Shown here piece by piece: positions 22,939-31,015 of a DNA stretch of 64,000 nucleotides (its first letter is position 1; each line of letters starts with the position of its first letter). The notes under the pieces are model-generated. The model did not search any database. It was not told where the DNA came from and saw only the letters and a list, made by a program, of their open reading frames with translations. The position numbers and the translations under genes are program-made. Location: positions 131,562 through 195,561 of the forward strand of contig NZ_QLLT01000016.1 of NCBI RefSeq assembly GCF_003259315.1. The letters are read 5' to 3'. The DNA comes from Kitasatospora sp. SolWspMP-SS2h (GTDB lineage Bacteria > Actinomycetota > Actinomycetes > Streptomycetales > Streptomycetaceae).

Positions 22939-24015
22939 TCAGAACGACTCGTAGGAGTTGTACAGCGCGGCGCCGCCGTCGTGCTCGTCGGTGCGCTCGA
23001 CCACGTCGCCCAGCAGCCAGGCCTCCACGTCGCGGTCCTCCAGGACGGCGAGGACCGCGTCGACCGACTCCGGCGGGACGACGGCGACCATGCCGACGCC
23101 CATGTTCAGGGTCTTCTCGATCTCCAGGGTCTGCATCGCGCCGACCTTGGCGACGGTGCGGAACACCGGCAGCGGCGACCAGGTGCCGCGGTCGAGGCGG
23201 GCGTGCAGGCCGTCCGGGATGACCCGGGCCAGGTTGGCGGCCAGGCCGCCGCCGGTGACGTGCGAGAAGGCGTGGACCTCGGTGGCCCGGGTCAGCGCCA
23301 GGCAGTCCAGCGAGTAGATCCGCGTCGGCTCCAGCAGTTCCTCGCCCAGGGTCCGGCCGAACTCCTCGACCCGGCGGTCCAGCGACCAGCCGGCCCGCTC
23401 CAGCAGCACGTGCCGCACCAGCGAGTAGCCGTTGGAGTGCAGGCCGGAGGCGGCCATCGCGATCACCACGTCGCCCGCCCGGACCCGGTCCGGGCCGAGC
23501 AGCGCGTCGGCCTCGACCACGCCGGTGCCGGCGCCCGCGACGTCGTACTCGTCCGGGCCGAGCAGGCCCGGGTGCTCGGCGGTCTCGCCGCCGACCAGCG
23601 CGCAGCCGGCCAGCGTGCAGCCCTCGGCGATGCCCTTGACGATCGCGGCGACCCGCTCCGGGACGACCTTGCCGACGCAGATGTAGTCGGTCATGAACAG
23701 CGGTTCGGCGCCGCACACCACCAGGTCGTCGACGACCATGGCGACCAGGTCGTGGCCGATGGTGTCGTGCTTGTCCATGGCCTGAGCGACGGCGACCTTG
23801 GTGCCGACGCCGTCGGTGGCGGTGGCCAGCAGCGGGCGCTCGTAGCGCTTGAAGGCGGAGGCGTCGAACAGTCCGGCGAAGCCGCCGAGCCCGCCGACCA
23901 CCTCGGGCCGGTTGCTCTTCCTCACCCACTGCTTCATCAGCTCGACGGCACGGTCGCCGGCCTCGATGTCGACACCCGCGGCGGCGTAGGTCGCCCCGGT
24001 CTCGTTGCTGGTCAC
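22939..24015 (-). CDS. purM: Phosphoribosylformylglycinamidine cyclo-ligase
   Basis: The 358-residue AIR synthase closes the imidazole ring of FGAM with ATP in step 5 of purine synthesis. Visible family features are AAGVDIEAGDRAVELMK at the start, the nucleotide-binding LLATATDGVGTKVAVA and DLVAMVVDDLVVCGAEPLF. GGETAEHPGLL, ASGLHSNGYSLVR and AFSHVTGGGLAANLARV follow. It lies 94 bases downstream of purF on the same strand with a hairpin between them, so the two may be partly uncoupled. Confidence 0.96.
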   Translation of the reverse strand: MTSNETGATYAAAGVDIEAGDRAVELMKQWVRKSNRPEVVGGLGGFAGLFDASAFKRYERPLLATATDGVGTKVAVAQAMDKHDTIGHDLVAMVVDDLVVCGAEPLFMTDYICVGKVVPERVAAIVKGIAEGCTLAGCALVGGETAEHPGLLGPDEYDVAGAGTGVVEADALLGPDRVRAGDVVIAMAASGLHSNGYSLVRHVLLERAGWSLDRRVEEFGRTLGEELLEPTRIYSLDCLALTRATEVHAFSHVTGGGLAANLARVIPDGLHARLDRGTWSPLPVFRTVAKVGAMQTLEIEKTLNMGVGMVAVVPPESVDAVLAVLEDRDVEAWLLGDVVERTDEHDGGAALYNSYESF

Positions 24016-24073
24016 CTGGTGTGGCCCTTTCGAAGTGGTGGTGCTGCCTCCCCGGCCGGGGCCGGGACGGGGT

Positions 24074-24098
24074 GCCCCCGGCGTCCGGCGCCGGGGGC
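24074..24098 (-). terminator. Hairpin between purF and purM
   Basis: GCCCCCGGCG (24074-24083) pairs with CGCCGGGGGC (24089-24098) around TCCGG. It is a 10-base GC stem without a T-tract and could attenuate purM transcription. Confidence 0.55.
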
Positions 24099-24109
24099 GG
24101 TGCGCGCGG

Positions 24110-25690
24110 TTACGGGCGGCGCAGCGCGTCCGCCGCGCCGGCGCCGCCCAGCAGCGACTGCACGCCGTCGAGGTCGCTGGTCTGCTTGCCGCCGCGGACG
24201 GGCTGCTTGGCCTGGCCGCCGGCGATCTCCGCCTCCAGCAGCAGCTTGCCGAGCAGCGCCGGGTCGGGCAGCTCCATCGGGTACTCGCCGTCGAAGCAGG
24301 CCCGGCAGAGCTGGTCCTTGGGCTGCTTGGTGGCCTCGATCATCCCGTCGATCGAGATGTAGGCCAGCGAGTCGGCGCCCAGCGAGCGGCCGATCTCCTC
24401 GACCGAGAGGCCGTTGGCGATCAGCTCGGCGCGGGTGGCGAAGTCGATGCCGAAGAAGCACGGCCACTTCACCGGCGGGGAGGAGATCCGGATGTGAACC
24501 TCGGCGGCGCCGGCCTCGCGCAGCATCCGCACCAGCGCGCGCTGGGTGTTGCCGCGGACGATCGAGTCGTCCACGACCACCAGGCGCTTGCCCCGGATGA
24601 CTTCCTTGAGCGGGTTGAGCTTGAGCCGGATGCCGAGCTGGCGGATGGTCTGGTTGGGCTGGATGAAGGTGCGGCCCACGTAGGCGTTCTTCACCAGGCC
24701 GGAGCCGAACGGGATGCCGCTGGCCTCCGCGTACCCGATCGCGGCGGGGGTGCCGGACTCGGGCGTGGCTATCACCAGGTCGGCCTCGACCGGGGCCTCG
24801 GCGGCCAGCTTGCGGCCCATCTCCACCCGGGAGAGGTGCACGTTGCGGCCGGCGATGGTGGTGTCCGGGCGGGCCAGGTAGACGTACTCGAAGACGCAGC
24901 CCTTGGGCTTGGCCTCGGCGAAGCGCGAGGTGCGCATGCCGTTCTCGTCGATGGCGATCAGCTCGCCGGGCTCCACCTCGCGGATGAAGCTGGCGCCGAC
25001 GATGTCGAGGGCGGAGGTCTCGGAGGCGACCACCCAGCCGCGCTCGATCCGGCCGAGCACCAGCGGGCGGATGCCCTGCGGGTCGCGGGCGGCGTAGAGG
25101 GTGTGCTCGTCCATGAAGACCAGCGAGAAGGCGCCCTTCACCCCGGGGAGGACCTTGCGGGCCGTCTCCTCGATGGTGAGGTCCGGGTGGCCGGCCAGCA
25201 GGGCGGTCAGCAGGTCGGTGTCGTTGGTGGCCGCGGTCCGGCCGGAGCGGGAGACGTGCTCCTCGCCCGGCAGTCCGGCGACCATCGCCGCGAGTTCGGC
25301 GGTGTTGACCAGGTTTCCGTTGTGGCCGAGGGCCAGCGAGCCGTGGACGGTCGCGCGGAAGGTCGGCTGGGCGTTCTCCCAGACCGAGGACCCGGTGGTC
25401 GAGTAGCGGGCATGTCCGACGGCGATGTGCCCGTGCAGCGACCCCAGGGAGGTCTCGTCGAAGACCTGGGAGACGAGTCCCATGTCCTTGAAGACGAGAA
25501 TCTGGGAGCCGTTGCTCACTGCGATGCCCGCGGATTCCTGTCCGCGGTGCTGCAGGGCATAGAGGCCGAAGTACGTGAGCTTCGCGACTTCCTCGCCGGG
25601 GGCCCAGACCCCGAAGACGCCGCAAGCGTCCTGGGGGCCCTTCTCGCCGGGGAGCAGGTCGTGATTGAGTCGTCCGTCACCACGTGGCAC
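24110..25690 (-). CDS. purF: Amidophosphoribosyltransferase
   Basis: The 526-residue enzyme catalyses the first committed purine step, making phosphoribosylamine from PRPP and glutamine. The catalytic N-terminal cysteine of mature enzyme is C23 in DACGVFGVW, so a 22-residue propeptide is removed, as in Bacillus PurF. The glutaminase region (HRGQESAGIAV), GHNGNLVN and the PRPP loop VVVDDSIVRGNT are present. Cysteines in WPCFFGID and CRACFDGEYP match the iron-sulfur ligands of the Bacillus-type enzyme. The upstream region to 25917 holds two related direct repeats. Confidence 0.97.
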   Translation of the reverse strand: MPRGDGRLNHDLLPGEKGPQDACGVFGVWAPGEEVAKLTYFGLYALQHRGQESAGIAVSNGSQILVFKDMGLVSQVFDETSLGSLHGHIAVGHARYSTTGSSVWENAQPTFRATVHGSLALGHNGNLVNTAELAAMVAGLPGEEHVSRSGRTAATNDTDLLTALLAGHPDLTIEETARKVLPGVKGAFSLVFMDEHTLYAARDPQGIRPLVLGRIERGWVVASETSALDIVGASFIREVEPGELIAIDENGMRTSRFAEAKPKGCVFEYVYLARPDTTIAGRNVHLSRVEMGRKLAAEAPVEADLVIATPESGTPAAIGYAEASGIPFGSGLVKNAYVGRTFIQPNQTIRQLGIRLKLNPLKEVIRGKRLVVVDDSIVRGNTQRALVRMLREAGAAEVHIRISSPPVKWPCFFGIDFATRAELIANGLSVEEIGRSLGADSLAYISIDGMIEATKQPKDQLCRACFDGEYPMELPDPALLGKLLLEAEIAGGQAKQPVRGGKQTSDLDGVQSLLGGAGAADALRRP

Positions 25691-25767
25691 GTCTCCGAGT
25701 CTAGGGCAGCCCGGGCGAACGGCCTGATGGCAGCCTCCTGGTACGCGCGTAGATACCGCCTCTTACC

Positions 25768-25829
25768 AGCTTTCCGCACAGCGGGTGGCCGCCTTCACGC
25801 CCTTGTCATCAGGCTTTCGCACAGTGGAC
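25768..25829 (+). repeat. Direct repeats in the purF promoter region
   Basis: AGCTTTCCGCACAGCGGG (25768-25785) and GGCTTTCGCACAGTGGAC (25812-25829) are imperfect copies on the same strand. They are about 44 bases apart, starting 78 bases upstream of purF. A further inverted repeat CGTGAG-CCTG-CTCACG lies at 25841-25856. They may bind a regulator; the identity is unknown. Confidence 0.4.
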
Positions 25830-25917
25830 GGGCGGCCGAACGTGAGCCTGCTCACGCTGGGTGATCGCGGGGCGGGCGGGGGGCCGCGGAGGGTCGGTCG
25901 GCGGCGGGGGCGGGCGC

Positions 25918-26763
25918 TCAGGCGGCGGGCAGCAGCAGCCGCCAGGAGGCCGGGCGGACCGTCCAGGTGCGGTGGCGGACCGGGCCGACCGGGCAGCCGT
26001 CCGCCTCGTAGCCGAAGCCGCGCCCGGCGACGGTGAGCCGGTCGGTCCGGTGGCGCAGCGGGCTGCCGTCGAGGTCCAGGGCGAGTTCCATGGCGCCGTC
26101 GACCACGGCCACCCGCAGGTGGCGCACCCGCTGGTGCACGTCGGCCAGCAGTCGGCCGTCGGCCTCGATGCGCAGTTCCTCCGGGCCGGTGGGGCTCGCC
26201 TGCTCGGTCGCAGCCAATTTCGCCCATAGCGAACGCCAGCCGCCCTCCCCCGCCCGTCGGCCGTGCGGGCCCCCGCGGCCCGGGCGGCCCGGGCCGGTGA
26301 AGCGCACCTCGGCGAGCACCACGCCGCCGCCGTCGTCGAGCAGCAGGTCCAGCCGGCGGGCGGTGCCGGCCAGCACCGCGCGGGCCGCCGCCACCGGCTC
26401 GGCGGGCACCCCGAGCAGCCGGGCGGTGGCGGTGGCCACCGGGCCGCCGACCGGGACCAGCCCGACCGGGTCGGCGTCCAACTCCCGCTGCCGGTGCAGG
26501 GCCTGGAGCACCCGCTGGAGCGCCTGGTCGGAGCCGATCACCACGGCCCGGCGCCGGCCCCGGTGGGCGAGCACCCGGTCCAGCTCGGACGGGCTCTCGG
26601 GCAGCGCGACCTTGACGTCGGCGCCGCCGCACAGCACGTCCTTGGCGATCCGCACCGATTCGCCGTCGGCCTCCCGGGCCGACGGATCGAGCAGCACCAG
26701 CAGCGGCCCGGGGCGCTCGGCGCCCCCCGGGGGGCGGGATACGGGCGTGGACAGCGACGACAC
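25918..26763 (-). CDS. Diacylglycerol kinase catalytic-domain protein
   Basis: The 281-residue product resembles the DAGK/LCB5 lipid-kinase family. It has an N-terminal LLVLLDPSAREADGESVRIAKDVL segment, AVVIGSDQALQRVLQALHRQ in place of the nucleotide loop, and LVPVGGPVATATARLLGVP where the family has GTGNDFAR. That loop is altered here (GGPVATA), so kinase activity is uncertain. The C-terminal beta domain (EVRFTGPG to TWTVRPASW) is present. The GTG start follows AGGAAGGA. It is divergent from purA, a common streptomycete arrangement. A degenerate, non-catalytic relative is possible. Confidence 0.7.
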   Translation of the reverse strand: MSSLSTPVSRPPGGAERPGPLLVLLDPSAREADGESVRIAKDVLCGGADVKVALPESPSELDRVLAHRGRRRAVVIGSDQALQRVLQALHRQRELDADPVGLVPVGGPVATATARLLGVPAEPVAAARAVLAGTARRLDLLLDDGGGVVLAEVRFTGPGRPGRGGPHGRRAGEGGWRSLWAKLAATEQASPTGPEELRIEADGRLLADVHQRVRHLRVAVVDGAMELALDLDGSPLRHRTDRLTVAGRGFGYEADGCPVGPVRHRTWTVRPASWRLLLPAA

Positions 26764-26798
26764 GACCGGTCCTTCCTCAGGTAATCTCTCGGTGCAAC

Positions 26799-26826
26799 AG
26801 CCCCTTGCGCCATTGCGCCAGGGGCT
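26799..26826. promoter_or_regulatory. Hairpin in the purA leader
   Basis: AGCCCCTTGCGC (26799-26810) pairs with GCGCCAGGGGCT (26815-26826) with one mismatch around CATT. It lies 64 bases before the purA start, in the 126-base divergent interval, so it may be an attenuator-like structure or shield the two transcription units. No recognised purine riboswitch pattern is present. Confidence 0.45.
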
Positions 26827-26889
26827 TCGTCCATCTCGGGCCAGACTGCGGTCTACGCAGGATGCCCCAACCGGAAGGGGTGTACGCCT

Positions 26890-28173
26890 GTGCCGGCACT
26901 CGTGCTCGTTGGCGCCCAGTGGGGAGACGAGGGCAAGGGGAAGGCCACCGACCTCCTCGGCGGCTCCGTCGACTACGTCGTCCGCTACCAGGGCGGCAAC
27001 AACGCCGGACACACGGTGGTCATCGGCGACCAGAAGTACGCCCTGCACCTGCTGCCCTCCGGCATCCTCAGCCCGAACGTGGTGCCGGTGATCGGCAACG
27101 GCGTGGTGATCGACCCGGGCGTGCTGCTCTCCGAGCTCAAGGGCCTGGACGAGCGCGGCATCGACACCTCGAAGCTGCTGATCTCGGGCAACGCCCACCT
27201 GATCACCCCGTACCACCGGACGCTGGACAAGGTCACCGAGCGCTTCCTCGGCAAGCGCCGGATCGGCACCACCGGCCGCGGCATCGGCCCGGCCTACGCC
27301 GACAAGATCAACCGGGTCGGCATCCGGGTCCAGGACCTGTTCGACGAGTCGATCCTGCGCCAGAAGATCGAGGCGGCGCTGCACGACAAGAACCAGCTGC
27401 TGGTCAAGCTCTACAACCGGCGCGCGATCCCGGCCGAGCTGGTGCTCGAGGAGTACCTGGGCTACGCCGACAGGATCAAGCCGTACCTGGCCGACACCAC
27501 CCTCGTCCTGGACGAGGCGCTGAAGGCCGGCAAGGTCGTCCTGCTGGAGGGCGGCCAGGGCACCCTGCTGGACGTGGACCACGGCACGTACCCGTTCGTC
27601 ACCTCGTCGAACCCGACCTCGGGCGGCGCGTGCACCGGCTCCGGCATCGGCCCGACCAAGATTGACCGGGTCATCGGCATCCTGAAGGCGTACACCACCC
27701 GCGTCGGCTCGGGCCCGTTCCCGACCGAGCTGCTGGACGCCGACGGCGACGCGCTGCGCCGGATCGGCGGCGAGCGCGGCGTCACCACCGGGCGCGACCG
27801 GCGCTGCGGCTGGTTCGACGCGGTGATCGCCCGCTACGCGACCCGGGTCAACGGCCTGACCGACTTCTTCCTCACCAAGCTGGACGTGCTGACCGGCTGG
27901 GAGCAGATCCCGGTCTGCGTGGCGTACGAGATCGACGGCCGGCGGGTCGAGGAACTCCCGTACAACCAGTCGGACTTCCACCACGCGAAGCCGGTCTACG
28001 AGAACCTGCCCGGCTGGAGCGAGGACATCTCGAAGGCGCAGACCTTCGCCGACCTGCCGAAGAACGCGCAGGCGTACGTGAAGGCGCTGGAGGAGATGTC
28101 CGGCGCCCCGATCTCGGCGATCGGCGTCGGCCCCGGCCGGACCGAGACCATCCAGATCAACTCCTTCCTGTAG
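26890..28173 (+). CDS. purA: Adenylosuccinate synthetase
   Basis: The 427-residue enzyme joins IMP and aspartate with GTP in the first step to AMP. The P-loop-like GDEGKGK is at residues 12-18. YQGGNNAGHTVV, IGTTGRGIGPAYADKINR, EGGQGTLLDVDHGTYPFVTSSNPT and VTTGRDRRCGWFD are all intact. The GTG start is followed directly by PALVLVGAQWG, the conserved opening. A very strong hairpin terminator follows at 28176. Confidence 0.97.
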   Translation: MPALVLVGAQWGDEGKGKATDLLGGSVDYVVRYQGGNNAGHTVVIGDQKYALHLLPSGILSPNVVPVIGNGVVIDPGVLLSELKGLDERGIDTSKLLISGNAHLITPYHRTLDKVTERFLGKRRIGTTGRGIGPAYADKINRVGIRVQDLFDESILRQKIEAALHDKNQLLVKLYNRRAIPAELVLEEYLGYADRIKPYLADTTLVLDEALKAGKVVLLEGGQGTLLDVDHGTYPFVTSSNPTSGGACTGSGIGPTKIDRVIGILKAYTTRVGSGPFPTELLDADGDALRRIGGERGVTTGRDRRCGWFDAVIARYATRVNGLTDFFLTKLDVLTGWEQIPVCVAYEIDGRRVEELPYNQSDFHHAKPVYENLPGWSEDISKAQTFADLPKNAQAYVKALEEMSGAPISAIGVGPGRTETIQINSFL

Positions 28174-28175
28174 GA

Positions 28176-28232
28176 CGCGCGCGAGAGGCCCGGCACCCCG
28201 TTCGGACGGGGGTGCCGGGCCTCTCGCGCGCG
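28176..28232. terminator. Strong bidirectional terminator after purA
   Basis: A 24-base perfect stem (28176-28199 with 28209-28232, core GAGAGGCCCGGCACCCC) starts two bases after the purA stop. It also ends 20 bases before the stop of the convergent DUF350 gene. Confidence 0.9.
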
Positions 28233-28251
28233 GTGGCGGCCGGACGGGCCG

Positions 28252-28674
28252 TCAGTAGATGGCGGCGGAGACGACCGCCGCCACGGCCAGGTTGGTGGAG
28301 GCGGTCACCCAGACCGCCGGGTGCGGCTCGCGGTCGACCAGCAGCTCGCCGAGCCGGCCGGGCGTCACCAGGTCCAGCACCCAGAACGAGACGGCCATCA
28401 GCACCAGGCCGAACAGGCCGAACACGGCCGCCGCGGCCAGGCCCTTGGCGAACTCCTGGTAGGTCGACATCACCGCGGTGAACACGATCGCGCCGATCGC
28501 CAGCAGCGCCGAGCTGAGCACCACGGCGGCGTTCCGGTTGCGCTCGATCCAGATCTGCCGGCGCAGCTCGCCGGGCGTCAGCAGGTCGACCAGCAGCACG
28601 CCGAGCAGCAGCAGGACCAGCCCGACCGCACCGTACGCGGACGCGTATCCCAGCTGGTGAAGGATGTCGTTCAT
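28252..28674 (-). CDS. DUF350 membrane protein
   Basis: The 140-residue protein has four transmembrane helices arranged as two DUF350 repeats (YGAVGLVLLLLGVLLVDLLTPG and its echo VSFWVLDLVTPGRLGELL). DUF350 proteins are inner-membrane proteins of unknown role, often beside LURP-one or DUF4178 genes, as here. ATG 28674 has GGAGGGG upstream; an earlier in-frame ATG at 28740 lies in non-family sequence. Confidence 0.85.
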   Translation of the reverse strand: MNDILHQLGYASAYGAVGLVLLLLGVLLVDLLTPGELRRQIWIERNRNAAVVLSSALLAIGAIVFTAVMSTYQEFAKGLAAAAVFGLFGLVLMAVSFWVLDLVTPGRLGELLVDREPHPAVWVTASTNLAVAAVVSAAIY

Positions 28675-28768
28675 GCGTCCCGCCCCTCCTGCCTGTCCGG
28701 CCGCCGGCCCCGTGCCGAGGACCGGCACAACATAGCGCACGGGGCGGGCGGCCGGACGGGGCCGAGGC

Positions 28769-29260
28769 TCAGTCGTTGTGCTCGACCAGGCGGTCCAGGC
28801 AGACCGCGACGGCGATCATCAGCGGGACGTCGACGCCGTCCTCGATCTCCACGCCGTAGGTGTCGCGGATCCGGAACCACTTGCGGGAGACCTGGGCGAG
28901 CCGGTGGCCGTCGCCCTTGACGGTGTACTCCTTGTCGATCAGGTCGCCGTGGACCTCGTACTCGCCGCCGTTCTCCAGCTCCACCTGGTACTTGTCGTGG
29001 AACGGGGTGAACAGCTTCTTGCGGACGGTCGCCACCACGTCCCCGTCCGCGTTCTCGATCTTCATCGCGTCGCGGACGGTCAGCACCTTCTCCCGGATGG
29101 TGGCGACCGTGTTGCCCGCGGTGTCCCGCAGCTCGAAGGTGTCGCGCATCCGCAGCACCTTGCCGTCCACCAGGAACGCCTTCTCGCCGTGCTCGTCCTC
29201 GACCCAGTAGTCGTCGCCGACCGCGAAGAGGCGCTCCTTGACCACGAACTTCCGACCCAT
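28769..29260 (-). CDS. LURP-one-related / scramblase-fold protein
   Basis: The 163-residue protein consists of repeated beta-strand pairs typical of the LURP-one-related (Tubby/scramblase-like) fold: KFVVKERLFAVGDDYWVEDEHGEKAFLVDGK, LRMRDTFELRDTAGNTVATIREK, and VRDAMKIENADGDVVATVRKK. Bacterial members are uncharacterised; the fold can bind lipids or nucleic acid. It is 94 bases upstream of the DUF350 membrane gene on the same strand, so a membrane-linked role is a reasonable guess. Confidence 0.85.
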   Translation of the reverse strand: MGRKFVVKERLFAVGDDYWVEDEHGEKAFLVDGKVLRMRDTFELRDTAGNTVATIREKVLTVRDAMKIENADGDVVATVRKKLFTPFHDKYQVELENGGEYEVHGDLIDKEYTVKGDGHRLAQVSRKWFRIRDTYGVEIEDGVDVPLMIAVAVCLDRLVEHND

Positions 29261-29329
29261 GTCCCCGACTCCTCGTCTGGTGCCCGCCGACCCGCCGTCG
29301 GGCGGCACCCGACATGGTGCCACCGGCCG

Positions 29330-30124
29330 CTACGCCAGGTCCCACAACAGGCGGTAGTAGGCGAGCCGCTCGGCGTCCGGCGCGACGCCGTACGCCTCCA
29401 GCAGCGGACGCTCCCAGCCCGGGCCGTAGTTCCACACCGTGCTCCAGGTGGCCACCGCCAGGTCCGCCCAGCGGTCGGCCGTGCCGAGGGCGCCCAGGTC
29501 GACGTGGCCCGAGGGGCGGCCGTCCGCGCCGACCAGGGTGTTGGGCGCGCAGGCGTCGCCGTGGCAGACCACCTCGACGTCCACCGGCGGCGGGTCGGCG
29601 AGCACCGCCAGCGCCCGCTCCGCGGTGCCGTGGTGGCGCAGGTCCGGGTGCCAGTCGGCCGGGTCGCGGCGCAGCGCGGCGGCGCGGGCCACCCGGCCCG
29701 GCGCGGACCAGTCGTACGGGCAGCCGGCCACCGGCAGCGCCTCGTGGAAGGCCCGCAGGCCCGCGCCGACCGCCCGGACGGCCGTCGCCGGGTCCCGCTT
29801 CCAGACCTCGTCCACGGCCGACCGCCCCGGCAGCCCCGCCGTCAGCAGCCAGTGGCCGCCCGCGGCCTCGCCGCCGCCCAGCGCGAGCACCTCCGGGACG
29901 GTGGTGAACCGCCGCGCCCAGCCCAGCCGTTCGGCCTCCACCGCGAGGTCCGCCGGGCTGCCGGCCGGCGCCCACTTCACGAACCGCCGCCCCGGCCCGT
30001 CGCCGAGCCGGAACGTCAGGCCGTGCAGCTCGTTGCGCCACACCGCGACGACCGGTTCACCGGCCGCCAACTCGGCCACGGCGGGCGGTACTTCGACGTC
30101 GTCCCCGGGTACGTAGGCGATCAT
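29330..30124 (-). CDS. APH(3')-type aminoglycoside phosphotransferase-like protein
   Basis: The 264-residue protein has the kinase-like fold of aminoglycoside 3'-phosphotransferases. The catalytic loop is CHGDACAPNTLV, and the metal-binding segment GHVDLGALGTADRWADLAVATWS matches the APH(3') consensus closely. The C-terminal YYRLLWDLA is also typical. It could confer resistance to kanamycin-like drugs or phosphorylate an endogenous metabolite. Intrinsic copies are common in streptomycetes. It is divergent from a second phosphotransferase 105 bases away. Confidence 0.85.
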   Translation of the reverse strand: MIAYVPGDDVEVPPAVAELAAGEPVVAVWRNELHGLTFRLGDGPGRRFVKWAPAGSPADLAVEAERLGWARRFTTVPEVLALGGGEAAGGHWLLTAGLPGRSAVDEVWKRDPATAVRAVGAGLRAFHEALPVAGCPYDWSAPGRVARAAALRRDPADWHPDLRHHGTAERALAVLADPPPVDVEVVCHGDACAPNTLVGADGRPSGHVDLGALGTADRWADLAVATWSTVWNYGPGWERPLLEAYGVAPDAERLAYYRLLWDLA

Positions 30125-30228
30125 CCGGCCATTGTCGCGCGCGGGCGGCGCGGCGTCACCCGGGTTCCGGCCGGGAACCGGCGCGGGGCGCCGGACGTAC
30201 CTACCGGCACGAGGAACGGGGGAACCAC

Positions 30229-30978
30229 GTGTCCGAAACGACCGGCGGACCCGTCGGAGCGGGCGCAGCGGGCGCACCGGGCGCACCGGGCGCACCGGGC
30301 GAGCTGCTCGGCACCGGCCGCACCGCAGACGTCTTCGCGCTGCCCGACGGGCGGGTGCTGCGCCGCTACCGCGCCGGGGCCGACGCGTGGGCCGACGCGC
30401 GGGGCGAGGCCGACCTGATGGCCCACCTCGCCCGGCACGGCTACCCCGTACCGGCCGCGTGGCCCGGCGAGCGGTCCACCGACCTGCTGATGGAACGGCT
30501 CGACGGCCCCACCATGGCGCGGGCCGTCACCACCGGCGCCCTCGCCCCCGACGCCGCCGGCCGGATGCTCGCCGACCTGCTGCGCCGCCTGCACGCCGTC
30601 CCGCCCCGCACCGCCGCCCGCCCCGGCGACCGGGTGCTCCACCTCGACCTGCACCCCGAGAACGTCCTGCTCACCCCGCGCGGACCGGTCGTCATCGACT
30701 GGGCCACCGCCACCGAGGGCGACCCCGGCCTGGACACCGCGATGAGCGCCGTCGTCCTCGCCCAGGCCCTGCTCGGCATGCCCGCGCACACCGCCGCCGC
30801 CCCCGCCGTCCTCGTCCCCCTCCTGCGCGGCCTCCCCCCGCTCGCCGACCACCACCTCACCGCCGCCCGCGCCCGCCGCGCCGCCGACCCGGTGCTCGAC
30901 GCCGCGGACCACGGACGGCTGGACGCGGCCGTCGCCCTGGTCCGCGCCTGCGCGGCGAAGGCGGCGGCCGACGCCTGA
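30229..30978 (+). CDS. APH-family phosphotransferase
   Basis: The 249-residue protein has a kinase-like fold. The glycine-rich ATP loop is LLGTGRTADVFAL, the catalytic loop HLDLHPENVLL has the conserved D and N, and VVIDWATATEGDPGLD carries the metal ligand. The substrate is unknown; choline-, homoserine- or aminoglycoside-kinase-like enzymes all fit. The N-terminal GAAGAPGAPGAPGE comes from a short DNA repeat. The stop codon lies in an 11-base tandem triplication. The start follows GGGGGAACC-type sequence. Confidence 0.85.
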   Translation: MSETTGGPVGAGAAGAPGAPGAPGELLGTGRTADVFALPDGRVLRRYRAGADAWADARGEADLMAHLARHGYPVPAAWPGERSTDLLMERLDGPTMARAVTTGALAPDAAGRMLADLLRRLHAVPPRTAARPGDRVLHLDLHPENVLLTPRGPVVIDWATATEGDPGLDTAMSAVVLAQALLGMPAHTAAAPAVLVPLLRGLPPLADHHLTAARARRAADPVLDAADHGRLDAAVALVRACAAKAAADA

Positions 30979-31004
30979 CCGGCGCCTGACCGGCGCCTGA
31001 CCGG
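30972..31004 (+). repeat. Three 11-base tandem repeats over a stop codon
   Basis: CGCCTGACCGG is repeated three times (30972-30982, 30983-30993, 30994-31004). Each copy contains TGA and the 11-base period places the stops in all three frames. The first is the stop of the phosphotransferase gene. Confidence 0.85.
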
Positions 31005-31015
31005 CGGCCGGACGG

